A stretch of DNA of 64,000 nucleotides, from assembly GCA_020809705.1 (NCBI GenBank), contig CP085833.1:1922001-1986000 (forward strand), read 5' to 3'. The DNA comes from Calonectria ilicicola (Eukaryota > Ascomycota > Sordariomycetes > Hypocreales > Nectriaceae). The notes beneath the pieces were generated by a model. It was not told the origin of the DNA and did no database searches. It saw only the letters and a list, made by a program, of their open reading frames with translations. Position 1 is the first letter of the stretch; the number at the start of each line of letters is the position of its first letter. Shown one piece after another: positions 11,029 through 20,744 of the stretch. A program made the position numbers and the translations under genes.

Positions 11029-12336
11029 ATGGGCGGGAAGCTAGACGTGCTGCAGCAATCCCGAAAGCGGGAGATGCAAATCAGCATCGACCACCACTAT
11101 GCATCCAAAGTCTACAACACCGGCTCGCCAATCACCGGCACCGTCGACTTCACGCCACGCAAGGACACGCCGTTCGAGAGCATCCGCATCAGCCTTGTGG
11201 GCATCGCCAGGGTGAGGCGTGAAGACCTCGACTACCCAAAGACTGCTACCCATTGGTTCCTCCGCACCGATATGAGCGACTCCGAGCTCGTCTACCCCGG
11301 GTCCAAGGTGTTTCGCGCCAACGAGACTTACACCATCCCCTTCCACTTCATCGTCCCCGACCACCTCACCACCAATGCCTGCAACCACAAGGTGGACTCG
11401 CCTTACATTAGACTCAGCCACACCCGCATGCCTCCGAGCATGGGAACTTGGACCAGGGACGACATGAGCCTCCTGTCCTGCTCCGTCGAGTACAGCATCC
11501 AGGCCGACATTGTGACGGATTCGAACAAGAAGAATGCCGCAATCACCAACAAGCAGGTCATCAACATCCTGCCCTACTCCCCGGAGGAGCCTCCGCTGAA
11601 CATTCCCGATCTGAGCATTCAATACTCCACGCAGAAGCACAAGAAGATCCGAAAGACGATCATCTCCCCAGTCGACGGCCACCTTACTGCAGTAGCCCAG
11701 CAACCGCGCCCCATCCACCTCGAAGCCGACGGCCTCAAGGCTGGCGATTCAGAGGTCTTCATTGACCTGGAATTCGCGGCCAAGTCGTGCAACGTTCAGC
11801 TGCCCAATTTTGGCAAGGCCTCTGCTACTATGCACGCCCAGACATGGTCCCGCCAGCGACCCAGCACCAACCATCCCAACATGGGACTCCTCCGCGACGA
11901 ATATGTAAACTGCACCCCAATCTTCTCCAAGACGCCCATCGAGGCCAGCTGGGTGCCCGGATCCAAGGGCAAGGACTCGGACAGCGACTCCACGTCCGAC
12001 ACGAGCTACTCGGCCGTGGTGCAGATCCCCTTCAAGCTGCCAATGGCCAAGCGTATGTGGCTCCCGACATTCCACAGCTGTCTTGTCTCCAGGACGTACA
12101 AGTTGGACCTGTCGCTTGAGGTTGGAAACTCGACCCTTCGCTTTGTCATCCCGATCCAGATCGCCATGGAGTCTCTGGATTTCCCCCTCGATGCCGCCGA
12201 CATGGACGGCTGGACCCCAGCAGTCAACGCCGACAACGGGTGGTCGGAATGGGCCGGCGAGTATTCGTACGGAGGCTTTGGACCCCGCGCTCTGAGGGCT
12301 GTAGGGGGAGATGTTTTGCCAGACTATTGCGCCTAA
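11029..12336 (+). CDS. arrestin-like (ART-type) protein
   Basis: A 435-aa single-exon protein. The N-terminal half fits an arrestin N domain: an Ig-like opening with SKVYNTGSPITGTVDFTP, then FESIRISLVGIARVRREDLDY, and a YTIPFHFIVPDHL strand typical of the family. The second half (from about residue 215) fits the C domain, with VFIDLEFAAKSCNVQLPNFGKAS and VVQIPFKLPMAKRMWLPTF. Fungal arrestin-related proteins usually act as adaptors that bring ubiquitin ligases to plasma-membrane transporters. I see no PPxY motif, so a Rsp5-adaptor role is not directly supported. A Ser/Asp-rich linker (KGKDSDSDSTSDTS) sits near residue 315. The start has an A-rich context (gaaaaaatggg). It is convergent with the DUF3237 gene downstream. 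Confidence 0.82.
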   Translation: MGGKLDVLQQSRKREMQISIDHHYASKVYNTGSPITGTVDFTPRKDTPFESIRISLVGIARVRREDLDYPKTATHWFLRTDMSDSELVYPGSKVFRANETYTIPFHFIVPDHLTTNACNHKVDSPYIRLSHTRMPPSMGTWTRDDMSLLSCSVEYSIQADIVTDSNKKNAAITNKQVINILPYSPEEPPLNIPDLSIQYSTQKHKKIRKTIISPVDGHLTAVAQQPRPIHLEADGLKAGDSEVFIDLEFAAKSCNVQLPNFGKASATMHAQTWSRQRPSTNHPNMGLLRDEYVNCTPIFSKTPIEASWVPGSKGKDSDSDSTSDTSYSAVVQIPFKLPMAKRMWLPTFHSCLVSRTYKLDLSLEVGNSTLRFVIPIQIAMESLDFPLDAADMDGWTPAVNADNGWSEWAGEYSYGGFGPRALRAVGGDVLPDYCA

Positions 12337-12658
12337 CTAAGCTGAGATGTGAAAAAGAAAAGGCAGAAAAAAATAATAAGAAATGTTCATGCTTGGGGCG
12401 ATGGTTTGGCGTTTGGCGGCATTGGGGGGTTTCACAGATATGATACCAGAATACAGGACTTCACCAAACAAGGGTAACAAAAAAACAAACAAAGAGTCGG
12501 GTTTGAAGCGATAATATAGTAATTTGAACAAGAAGTCTTCTTTTTCCCCCATATATACACGAAGAAATGAATAAAGTGACCTGCACGATCTACATTGATG
12601 ATTCGGTCCCTCCCTTCCCAGCTGATCACCCTGTAGCACACGCGAACGACTTGCATGT
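12337..12658. other. convergent intergenic region, 3' ends only
   Basis: This 322-nt stretch lies between the tail of the arrestin-like gene and the tail of the DUF3237 gene. It is AT-rich (aaaataataagaaatg, about 12370) and suits shared polyadenylation sequences. Nothing coding is seen. Confidence 0.5.
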
Positions 12659-13244
12659 CTATGCTGGTGGGAGAGTCATTGACTAGCGACCAATGTTAAT
12701 ACACGGTTTCTTCCCCAGGCCAATCACCCGCAATACAAATGGCAGGCTGCAGCTAGCTACTTACCCATGCATCAATTATAACGTATTTGCCCTGGTCCGC
12801 GCCAGTAGCTCCCTTCAGCACACCGGTCGCAATGACGTAGTTTAGCCAGGTGTAGTCTGCGTATCCCGTCTGGAAGGTGATTCGCAGCAGGATTCGGCCG
12901 TCGGCCTGCTTGGGGCCGGCCGTCTGGATAAAGATGTGGGCGCCGTCGTCCGTCTTCAGGTCGTACCGCGTGTCCGGGAAGAAGGTGCCGGTGGTGTCCG
13001 TCACGCCCCAGTCGGCGCCGAGGTTGCTGATTGTACCGTTGAGCTTGGGGCCGGTGAAGGTGCCGCCGATGATGGGGATGGCCACGCGGCTGCCCATGCC
13101 GTAGTCCCCAATGGTCCAGCGCTCGTCCAGCGTGACGTTTGCCGTGTAGAGGAACTCCCACCCGGGGGTGCCCAGGGCCTGGCCGCAGACGGAGCTAGCG
13201 AGTTGCGCAACGGCGCCGAGGAGGGTGATTGGTGAAAAGCGCAT
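12659..13244 (-). CDS. secreted DUF3237-family protein
   Basis: Proposed exons are 13244-12765 and 12682-12659, giving 167 aa. The start at 13244 gives a clean signal peptide (MRFSPITLLGAVAQLASSVCG); an upstream in-frame ATG at 13286 would bury it. The mature part fits the small DUF3237 beta-barrel: WEFLYTANVTLDERWTIG, IPIIGGTFTGPKLNG and GTFFPDTRYDLKTDDGAHIF. The biochemical role of the family is not established. At 12764 a strong donor (GG|gtaagt) interrupts the frame just after IIDAW. I join it to an eight-codon last exon (SMTLPPA, stop) after an acceptor preceded by a TTAAC branch site. Without that splice the frame would stop at 12753 with only two or three extra residues. Confidence 0.75.
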
Positions 13245-14757
13245 AATGGTGGTGGGTGGTGGCGTAAGAGGGTTACAGAGTTTCAAGATAAGATACAGGT
13301 CAGCCTACAACTAACAGCTAAGCGAAACTAAAACCTTCTCCCTCTTGTCTTTCCGATATATCCAAAACTTTATACCTTCGTGAGACTCATGTTTGCGAGT
13401 TGCCCTCGGCAAATTGAAGTCGAGGTTTGCGGCGTTGAAGCTCCCCGCATGCGGGGGTCGCGGCATTTCCCTGCGGCACGCGGACCGGGCCCTCGTCCCT
13501 TTGAGTTTGTATCGGCGTTATAATAATAATAGATATTTGTATCGCTTTTCCCCTTAGCGCAACAATAGCCATGCGGTGTGGCCTGTGGCCCAGGTCGGGC
13601 CATGTTCTGTGTGCCGAGTTATCTTCCGGTGCGGCGTTGGATATCCGGCGAGCCCACTTTCAACCTTCGCCAGGTAGCGAAATCAACTCTGCAAAAATTT
13701 GTAAACCCAAGTAAATGAAAGAAAAAAATAGTTAGAATACTGCAATCGAGTAGGAATGTCTTGCGGGAGTCATCTTCTGTGTTCACCTAACCCAACTAGT
13801 TGTCGCGAGAGTGTAGCTTTCTCAACATCTCAGCGTTTACACGATCGTTCAATGTTTATAACTTTCTAAAAACATCCGATTCTAATTTATTTCCATTATT
13901 GCCGTTTCTGTGTCTCTGTTTGAATCCACAATTGATAGCGAGTTACAATTGCGGCATATTCTCCATCGGAACTCGTCCCATCACATTATTCTGGTGACTT
14001 TCCAGGGTATGTGAAAGTTTAATTTTTACCAGTTTCCTTGATAGGTCAATACAACAAAAAAGCGCACATGCGATATTCAAGATAGGAAGATATAAATGTG
14101 AGGGGCCAGAAGAACGTGCGAGTCTCATTGAAAAACTGGCACGCACAAGGGCTAGGAAAGTGTAGCACTATTAGAAGTACGGAATCAATCGAAACTAATT
14201 CAATGTCATAGAATTCTGATTATTGACGCGCTATCCCTCACATCATGTCTACCACTAAACAGCTACTCTAAGCATCCTAATTCACATCATGAGCGCTAAT
14301 GTTAAAGTCTGGATTGACTCGGTGGTTTCGGATAACCTGAACCACCTCGGAACCGATATATCCTATATCTATAATTCGCCAGACAAAATCCACGGTCCAA
14401 CCTTAACATCGCCTGTTGGTTGTTTGTTGCACTGTGGATCAGCAATGATTGCCGCAACGGGCCAAGATGGTGGGACTTGGATCATTGATGTGGCTGCAAA
14501 GTTCGCACCCTTCCTCGGTGGAGCTATCAATTTCCAAAGCGCAGCTAGGCTTGTATTTTCTAAACAAAAAAGTTCTCAGTGAGAAGGGAGATGAAACGCA
14601 GGTCGATGCAATGCAGGGTGGTCTTCTTCCTCGCCAACAACACCACTCATTTGCCCACGCTTCTTCGGAAGAAAACAACCAGCGCTCATGAAATAGATTT
14701 TCGGACAAGGGACACTCAAATTAATGTGGTTCGGGGTTTTCTTCGCGAAAACGGGAT
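13245..14757. other. intergenic with one doubtful small open frame
   Basis: This is 1.5 kb between the DUF3237 start and the 3' end of the first BTB gene. The only frame of note is 14289-14582 (+), 97 codons, beginning MSANVKVWIDSVVSDNLNHLG. It has moderately protein-like composition but no recognised domain, and I do not call it a gene. The rest is AT-rich and empty. Confidence 0.35.
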
Positions 14758-15537
14758 TCAATCATCGTAAGCCTCGTCCGCGTGAATAATTTCGATGTTC
14801 TTGACAAAAGCCCTCACCACCTCCACCATGAACATGGGGTATCTGGCCAATTTTTCGAACTCCTCAACATCTACCAAATCTGAAAGACGTTTGACTGCGG
14901 CTTCAACCAAAATATCGGAAAGAGGTCCTTCGTTTGCCATCTCCAAGGCTCGGCTAGCGATATCAGGGAAGATCTCTGCCGGCCATGACTCCTTGAGAAG
15001 CGATTTGATGTGTATGGTGACCACAGCCATGAGACCTGGAACCTTGTAGTGTAACCCGATCCTGAATACTTCGAGGTGATAGAGAAATATGGACTTTTGT
15101 CGATCGTGGTCGGTGCTTGCTTCTCGACCGGAAGATGGTTCTGTGTTGAGGGTGCTGAAAATATCATGGGGTTAGCGGAGACATGAAAGGCGAGTAGATT
15201 GATTGGATACCTACTTGATAGAGTAAGTCTCCATATATAGATAATCTATCATGCTTTTGACGGTATCTAAATCGAAAGACGCGTCCACATGGATTGTTTT
15301 GATTGCAATGGGCTATCAAACAATCGGTCAGACTCTCCCCTTCAACATTCCTTGGCGCCTGATTGAGAGGAGACTGACATCACACGGTCCTTGCAAATCT
15401 AAGTCCAAGACTGGAGACTGGTGAGAAACGATCATTTTGTGAAGACGGAAGATTTGTCCTTGGCACTCCAAGACAAAGTCGCTGTCAATCCCCGTTCGAA
15501 GGTAAAAAGCATTAGTAGCGTGATTGGTCACCGCCAT
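14758..15537 (-). CDS. BTB/POZ domain protein
   Basis: Three exons, 15537-15379, 15312-15215 and 15154-14758, encode 217 aa. The BTB fold is read from SDFVLECQGQIFRLHKMIV and SHQSPVLDLDL, then KTIHVDASFDLDTVKSMIDYLYMETYS in exon 2. Exon 3 gives the helical extension common to short fungal BTB proteins: a basic/acidic linker, RIGLHYKVPGLMAVVTIHIK and KESWPAEIFPDI. The first donor is gtcagt rather than the nearby gtgtga, because only that choice keeps frame. BTB domains mediate dimerisation or Cullin-3 binding, but no second effector domain is present. It is a tandem paralogue of the broken copy at 16066-17328. Confidence 0.83.
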
Positions 15538-16065
15538 CGTGGATAGTGAAATTTGAAGATAGGCTTGATAATGATTGCAAATGGGTGGTATATGAAGTGA
15601 TGCAAACTTTGGTATCTGATTTCTTGAGCTGAGAAGGAAGACGTGAGTGTAATAAGCGCGAAGGGCGTGTTCAAGAGATGTTGACCGTTTGGAAGGAAGG
15701 AATAATTAACCATGCGCAAGATAGCCAGCAGGTACCTGGGAACCTGCCTCACAGAAGCACATACAGAAATTAAATTTCACAACGAACCACTCAATTTAAT
15801 ATTATTTCTTGCAAATGACCCAATCTCGGTCACTGTTTAGCCTCCAGTGCACCTTGCACGTCATGCCGCGTTGACATGAACTTGCACAATACACCGCGAA
15901 GGTGCGATAAGAAAGACATCGAGGCAAAATGGATTAAACACCCGAGCTCCTTCTTTTGAACCATTCGGACAATATTTGGTGATTCGCCTCCCTCCACCTC
16001 CCCTCTAGTTCTCCATCAACGCCTCGGCCTCGGCCGCCCGCCGACCTCTCCCGACCCAGACTCAC
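15538..16065. promoter_or_regulatory. intergenic region, promoter side of the first BTB gene
   Basis: This 528-nt stretch lies upstream of the BTB gene at 14758-15537 and downstream of the second BTB copy. It should contain the former's promoter. No site was recognised. Confidence 0.4.
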
Positions 16066-17328
16066 TCAGACATAATGTCGACAACGGCAATCTCCGCATC
16101 GAATAACGTAAATGGGTTCATAATACGTACCTGTATTCTCGATCCAGGGCCAATCACCAATTCCGCAGTTGCGACATTCTTGAGTTCTTGACAACTTCTC
16201 TATACATTTCACCACCCTATCTGCCAGCGTTCTCTTCGTTTGGCGCTCCCGGTTGTAATCGTCCTGAAACTGAGATGAATTAGTTTGTAGATCTCTTATG
16301 GTGGCTGTGTTTTGATCGAGTTGACTCTGCATCTCTTTTACGCGTCTCTCCTTTTGGTCCAGGCGAAGCTGCATCTGTTTGGTGTTGGAATCAAAATCAT
16401 TTCGCATCTGCTTCATTTTCTCTTTATTTTGTCGAATCTCAGTGTCTTTATCTCTTAACTTGTCATTCTTGTCCTTAATTTCAACACTGGCCTCCTTGAT
16501 TATGCCATCTTTATGCTCGAGCTTAAATCCCAAGTCATCGACACAGTGGGCCTTGTCGTTCATCATCATTTGCAGGTCTTGTGTGTTTCTCACATGTCGT
16601 GTTAGAACTTTAGATAGGAACTCGTTTTGTGCCTCGAGCATTGCGAAACCAGGAAGATCAATCAATGTAGCGATGTTGTCAGCGGCAGCTTCAGCAAGCA
16701 TATTGTGTAATCCCGTATCTGTCGTCGATGCCTACGCGACCAACACAACGGGGGGGAACGCCTCTGCCACCCAACTATCTTCAAGGATCGGTCGCGTGTG
16801 CTGTTTTGCTAGATCTGCCAGCTTTGGTATTTGAAAGTGGTCGGCGATTGCATTCACCCTAACGTGCCCGAGAAGACTTGCTCCGATGTGCAATATCTCT
16901 TCTTTGGACCGGATTGTCGACTGAGATGCTGTTACATATTAGCATCAAAGATTCAAACATAATGCCAAAGTGAGTACACAAGGTTACTTGATTGGGTTTT
17001 ATGGGTTTCTGGGACATCTAGATTCAACTTGTAGTCGCTTGTGTACAAGTACTCGACCATGCAGCGAACAGTTGGAACATCGAACTGATCAATCGCATAC
17101 TGAACTTTTTGGCCCCCCTCTGATATCTGTGAGCGCCCAAAGTTTTATAGTCGCTCTAGACATTCCAGAAATTACCTGAGTGTTTTCCCCAACAGCCGCT
17201 GCAAAGACGGGAGAGTGCGGACAGACGATGGCTTTATGGAGAGGGAACTCCGTCCCATTGCACCTCAAAGTGAAATCACTGAAATTCCCAGATTTCAGAA
17301 GATCCGCTAAGAGCGTAGAATGCGTCAT
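16066..17328 (-). pseudogene. BTB/POZ coiled-coil gene with an in-frame stop
   Basis: Exons 17328-17176, 17117-16988 and 16928-16066 join in one frame of 382 codons, interrupted by TAG at 16734-16732. Before the stop come a BTB domain (SDFTLRCNGTEFPLHKAIV, DVPTVRCMVEYLYTSDYKL) and the helical part (HVRVNAIADHFQIPKLADLA). After it the same frame continues for about 210 codons with a charged coiled coil (KLRDKDTEIRQNKEKMKQM). It ends in a CxxC...CxxC element (CRNCGIGDW and RCGDCRCRHYV). Around the stop this copy aligns without gaps to the neighbouring BTB paralogue, which has Leu at that position. An intron removing the stop is possible (57 nt, donor gttggg) but has a poor donor and would delete conserved residues. 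The alternative is a truncated 159-aa protein. Confidence 0.62.
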
Positions 17329-17705
17329 GATTTTTCGTGTGCCTCAGGGTCGAGGTAATGGTCAAGGTGGGTGGGATGTGCAGGTTTGAATCCAGAAATT
17401 TTCAAGGCAGAGGTGGTCAAATCACTTGTAGGCAGCTGCCAGCAGTGAATCGCGCCTTAGGCAGTGAAGCACTTTGATGAATAGCTGCATAAACGGAACA
17501 AAGTTTTTGCAGACAACTAGTTTTATATTGTCACAGATTGTCTACTGTGTTGCTTCTCAGCCTGTCATGACATGCAAACGACTGACACATTTTGAAGATT
17601 CTTAGGCATTCCATTTCAAGCATGTACCATCCAGCTAATATTGTATATTTTCCAAATTTCCACCAACCTTCCAGCTTCGAACATGCTGCACTCGACTATT
17701 CCCAT
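17329..17705. other. short intergenic region
   Basis: This 377-nt AT-rich stretch lies between the second BTB gene and the 3' end of the aldolase gene. It contains the BTB promoter. Nothing else is seen. Confidence 0.4.
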
Positions 17706-18494
17706 CTAATAACCCCCTGCAGATTCTCCGTCAATGGGAGTGAATTGCACCGTTGTCGGCTTGTCGGTTATTCCTCTCTCCACAGCTTCCTTCATAATCG
17801 CCTCAGTTGCCGTCGCCCCAATACGAGTAACACCAATGGAAATGACGTGAAGAAGTCCATCCAATGTTCGAACGCCTCCCGCAGCTTTGATCTGAACTTC
17901 TGGCTTGGAGTGCTTGCGCATCAATTTGAGGTGAGGAATAGTAGCACCCTTGTACGAGTACTGGCCGTTGGCTTGCTTGACGAAGCCATATCCCGTGGAG
18001 GTTTTAACAAAGGCTACGCCGATGTCCGAGCAAATTTGACAGAGCTTAATAATATGCTCCTCCTCCAGGTAATCGTTTTCAAAGATTACTTTCAGAATAG
18101 CGCCCTCCTTCACCACCGCTTCGTTGATCTGGCGAATTTCGTCTGAGACATAGTCCCAATCACCGCCGAGCGCCTTGCCGACATTAATCACCATGTCAAT
18201 TTCCTGGCCGCCGGCCTTTGCAGCGGCTGTGGCTTCAAAAACCTTGACTTCAGTTGTCGAGTTTCCTGCGGGGAAGCCAATGACAGGGCATACGAGAACT
18301 CCAGATCCCTCGAGTTCCTTTTTGGCCATTGGAATCAAGTAGGGCTTGACGCAGGCGGTCGCGACATTGTACTCCTTGGAAATCTTCAACCCTTCCAAAA
18401 TTTGCGCATCGGTGAAGGTTGGGTGCAGCAGCGAATGATCAATTGACTTGGACAATTGTTGGAGGGTGACTGTAACTGTGTTGGTGCTAGCCAT
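17706..18494 (-). CDS. deoxyribose-phosphate aldolase (DERA)
   Basis: A 262-aa single-exon enzyme that cleaves 2-deoxyribose-5-phosphate to acetaldehyde and glyceraldehyde-3-phosphate in deoxynucleoside breakdown. Class I aldolase residues are in place: the Schiff-base lysine K164 in VAFVKTSTGY, the second lysine K203 in QIKAAGGVRT, and D100 in EIDMVINVG. The (beta/alpha)8 barrel runs through CVKPYLIPMAKKEL and CPVIGFPAGNS. Its length is close to the family norm, and no targeting signal is visible, so it is probably cytosolic. The start at 18494 is the first ATG, in a gctagccATGG context on the complement, with a plain leader upstream. Confidence 0.95.
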   Translation of the reverse strand: MASTNTVTVTLQQLSKSIDHSLLHPTFTDAQILEGLKISKEYNVATACVKPYLIPMAKKELEGSGVLVCPVIGFPAGNSTTEVKVFEATAAAKAGGQEIDMVINVGKALGGDWDYVSDEIRQINEAVVKEGAILKVIFENDYLEEEHIIKLCQICSDIGVAFVKTSTGYGFVKQANGQYSYKGATIPHLKLMRKHSKPEVQIKAAGGVRTLDGLLHVISIGVTRIGATATEAIMKEAVERGITDKPTTVQFTPIDGESAGGY

Positions 18495-19263
18495 GGTTTC
18501 TGATGATGCAGAAGATTATTGGGTAAATTGAGTAGTAACAGGTGCTTGGTTGTGTGGGTGAGTGTGTTTGGATGTAAGCAAGTGCTTGATTGAGGATGTC
18601 AGACTGGAGCGGTCGGCATCTTTATAAACCAACACATTCGGAAATGCAACACAATTCCTTCATAGTACAAATGCAACGTATAAACCTGAAGCGTGTAAGT
18701 GCATTACCACTTGTGAGTCGGAAAGGTGACCGGTCGCCCCACAACATGATCCCGGTGGCATCCATTGCCAAATAGGGTAACCGTGCCGTCGGCGCAGAGC
18801 TAACCTATTGCCCGGAGACTCGAGTGCTAGAACGGTCCATTTCAGCCTTTTTCGTGTCCTTGGCGGAATCATTACTGCGGGAAAAATTGTGGCTAGACTT
18901 GTAGATAATACTACTGCAAGATTTTGCCGCACTGTACTCGCAAAATGTCTCCTTTGCAGTGTAGGATGGGAGTCTGGTAAGAAAACAACACAAGGGTAAA
19001 ACAAAACGGGAGATCGCGATTGCACTTCCAGAAAACGCGACTAATGTATCAAGTTTGATGACAATTTGTAAATTATTTACTATACTATCCATCCGATGGT
19101 GGCGTCTCCTAACCCATTGATTGAGTTGTATTCTCAAACTAGTTTTTGCATTCTACAGGTGTGTTGTACATTTCGAATTTCTGCTCTATTAATACATAAG
19201 AAAATTTGTGCATGAATTATAAAGAATGTTCAGGAAACAGGATCACCTGATTTTCTGGCAAAC
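18495..19263. other. intergenic, promoter side of the aldolase gene
   Basis: This 769-nt region between the aldolase start and the receptor 3' end contains the DERA promoter. Open frames of 60-120 codons are present, but none has domain features or splice-supported extensions. Confidence 0.4.
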
Positions 19264-20744
19264 CTATCGTGTTTTGTGCGATTCAGACATTTCGCTATTC
19301 GTTGGCGACACCAACTGATTTTCGTCGATTTCGTCAAGGAAGTCGACATCCATAAAGCTTTCAGACCACTTTCTAGCCGACCTGGGAGGGGTCCTTGGAT
19401 TAGAAGATGGTGATCCTTGATTTTCGTATGCAGTTGAGCCGTTGAATGTTGACTTGTTTGTTGTGAGGACTTTGGGGATGGCGAATAAACGAGGGAAGAG
19501 GCGCATAAGGAGTAGGCGGATCGCGGGCATGCAAGCGCAAACAATACCCATTACCATTTCCATCATGGACTTTTTGACCAGATCCAAAAAGTCCCAAGAC
19601 GGGTTCGTGCTTTTTTTGAATTCGATGATGGCAGGTAGTCGAAGAATACTGAATATTGTTGCGCTAGCAAATACATGTTAGGTACGACTAGAAGTTGAAC
19701 CGGAAGAGATACTCACATTCCACCAACGAGAAACATGGCTCCTACTTCGAGCTTTTTTCTACAGTTCATGTTCAAACTTTGGAGCTGAAAAATCGGGATT
19801 CCCAGCAGCCAAAAATCTAGGGCAATGTTGACAGCAGAGGCGGATACGCCAAGGGCGTTGCCATTGACACAGGTACCCTTGTGCTCGCCATCCCAGCTCG
19901 TCCAGAAATAACTGACCGGCCTACACTGAAATATCTGAGCAAAGAAGAAAGCGGCACCAGATATCAAGGTAAAGGCGATGGTGCCCCAGAGAAGCTTCCT
20001 GGTTTTTGGGGATTGGAAAATGCGCAAGTAGAAGAAGAGGATAGAAATCTTGAGCAGCGGAATAGCCAAGAAGTATGACAATCCTCCAATCCAAAAAGTG
20101 TGCAACAAACTGGTGATTTTATCCGCTGGGATCGTCCATAAGTCGGTGCCCAGTGCATTGTGTTTGTCGCCGTTCATGATGAAGATCGGGATCATGACAA
20201 CAATGGTCAACACGATGAATAGGTCATCAAGACCGATGCCTGAGCTCAGGTACCATCGCGAAAATAGCCTGATAAAAACGAAAACTCCCGAAACTGATGC
20301 AAAGGTGTGCGCTAGTATGACACGCTCGCCTACAACACTCCGAGGAAGAATGCCGCATTGGTTATTCGAAATGTTTTTGGCAACTGCAATGGAATATAGT
20401 TAGCAAGAGGGGGGCAAGACAAATATGACTTAAAATGGCTGATAACGCACGGAGTACTTCTGCTACTGAACACTTTTGCATCATACACAGAGCCGAGTCC
20501 TTGGTGATTTGGTGGTCGTTGCACAGGCAAGACATGTCCGACTGGGAGCATGAGGATTTCGCCATTTCTGGCGCGATGCATTCTGCCTGGCAGAAGTTAG
20601 CAGCTTGCATTGCACAAACGGGTGTCAATGGCTTGGAATTACCGCACAATGAGGCATGCTGTTAGACGTGGGATTGTATCCCACCACGCCTCCTGCAAAG
20701 AGGCAGGGTAGCAGCAGAAGCGAGCACTTGAGGATTACCCTCAT
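19264..20744 (-). CDS. CFEM-domain seven-helix receptor (PTH11-like)
   Basis: Four exons, 20744-20643, 20586-20451, 20383-19717 and 19648-19264, encode 429 aa. A signal peptide (MRVILKCSLLLLPCLFAGG) is followed by a CFEM cysteine domain split by the first intron: HCA, then AECIAPEM, SSCSQSDMSCLCND, ALCMMQKC and NNQCGILP give eight cysteines. Seven hydrophobic helices of the fungal rhodopsin/PTH11 type follow, including SGVFVFIRLFSRWYL, DDLFIVLTIVVMIPIFIM and KISILFFYLRIFQSP. The tail is cytoplasmic and Ser/Pro-rich (SPSSNPRTPPRSARKW). In plant- and insect-associated fungi these receptors are linked to host or surface sensing; that role here is inferred. All exon phases match. Confidence 0.88.

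Noticed and set aside
11041..11718. 225-codon minus-strand open frame
   Set aside because: It is antisense to the arrestin-like gene. The GC-rich third positions of that gene keep the opposite strand open.
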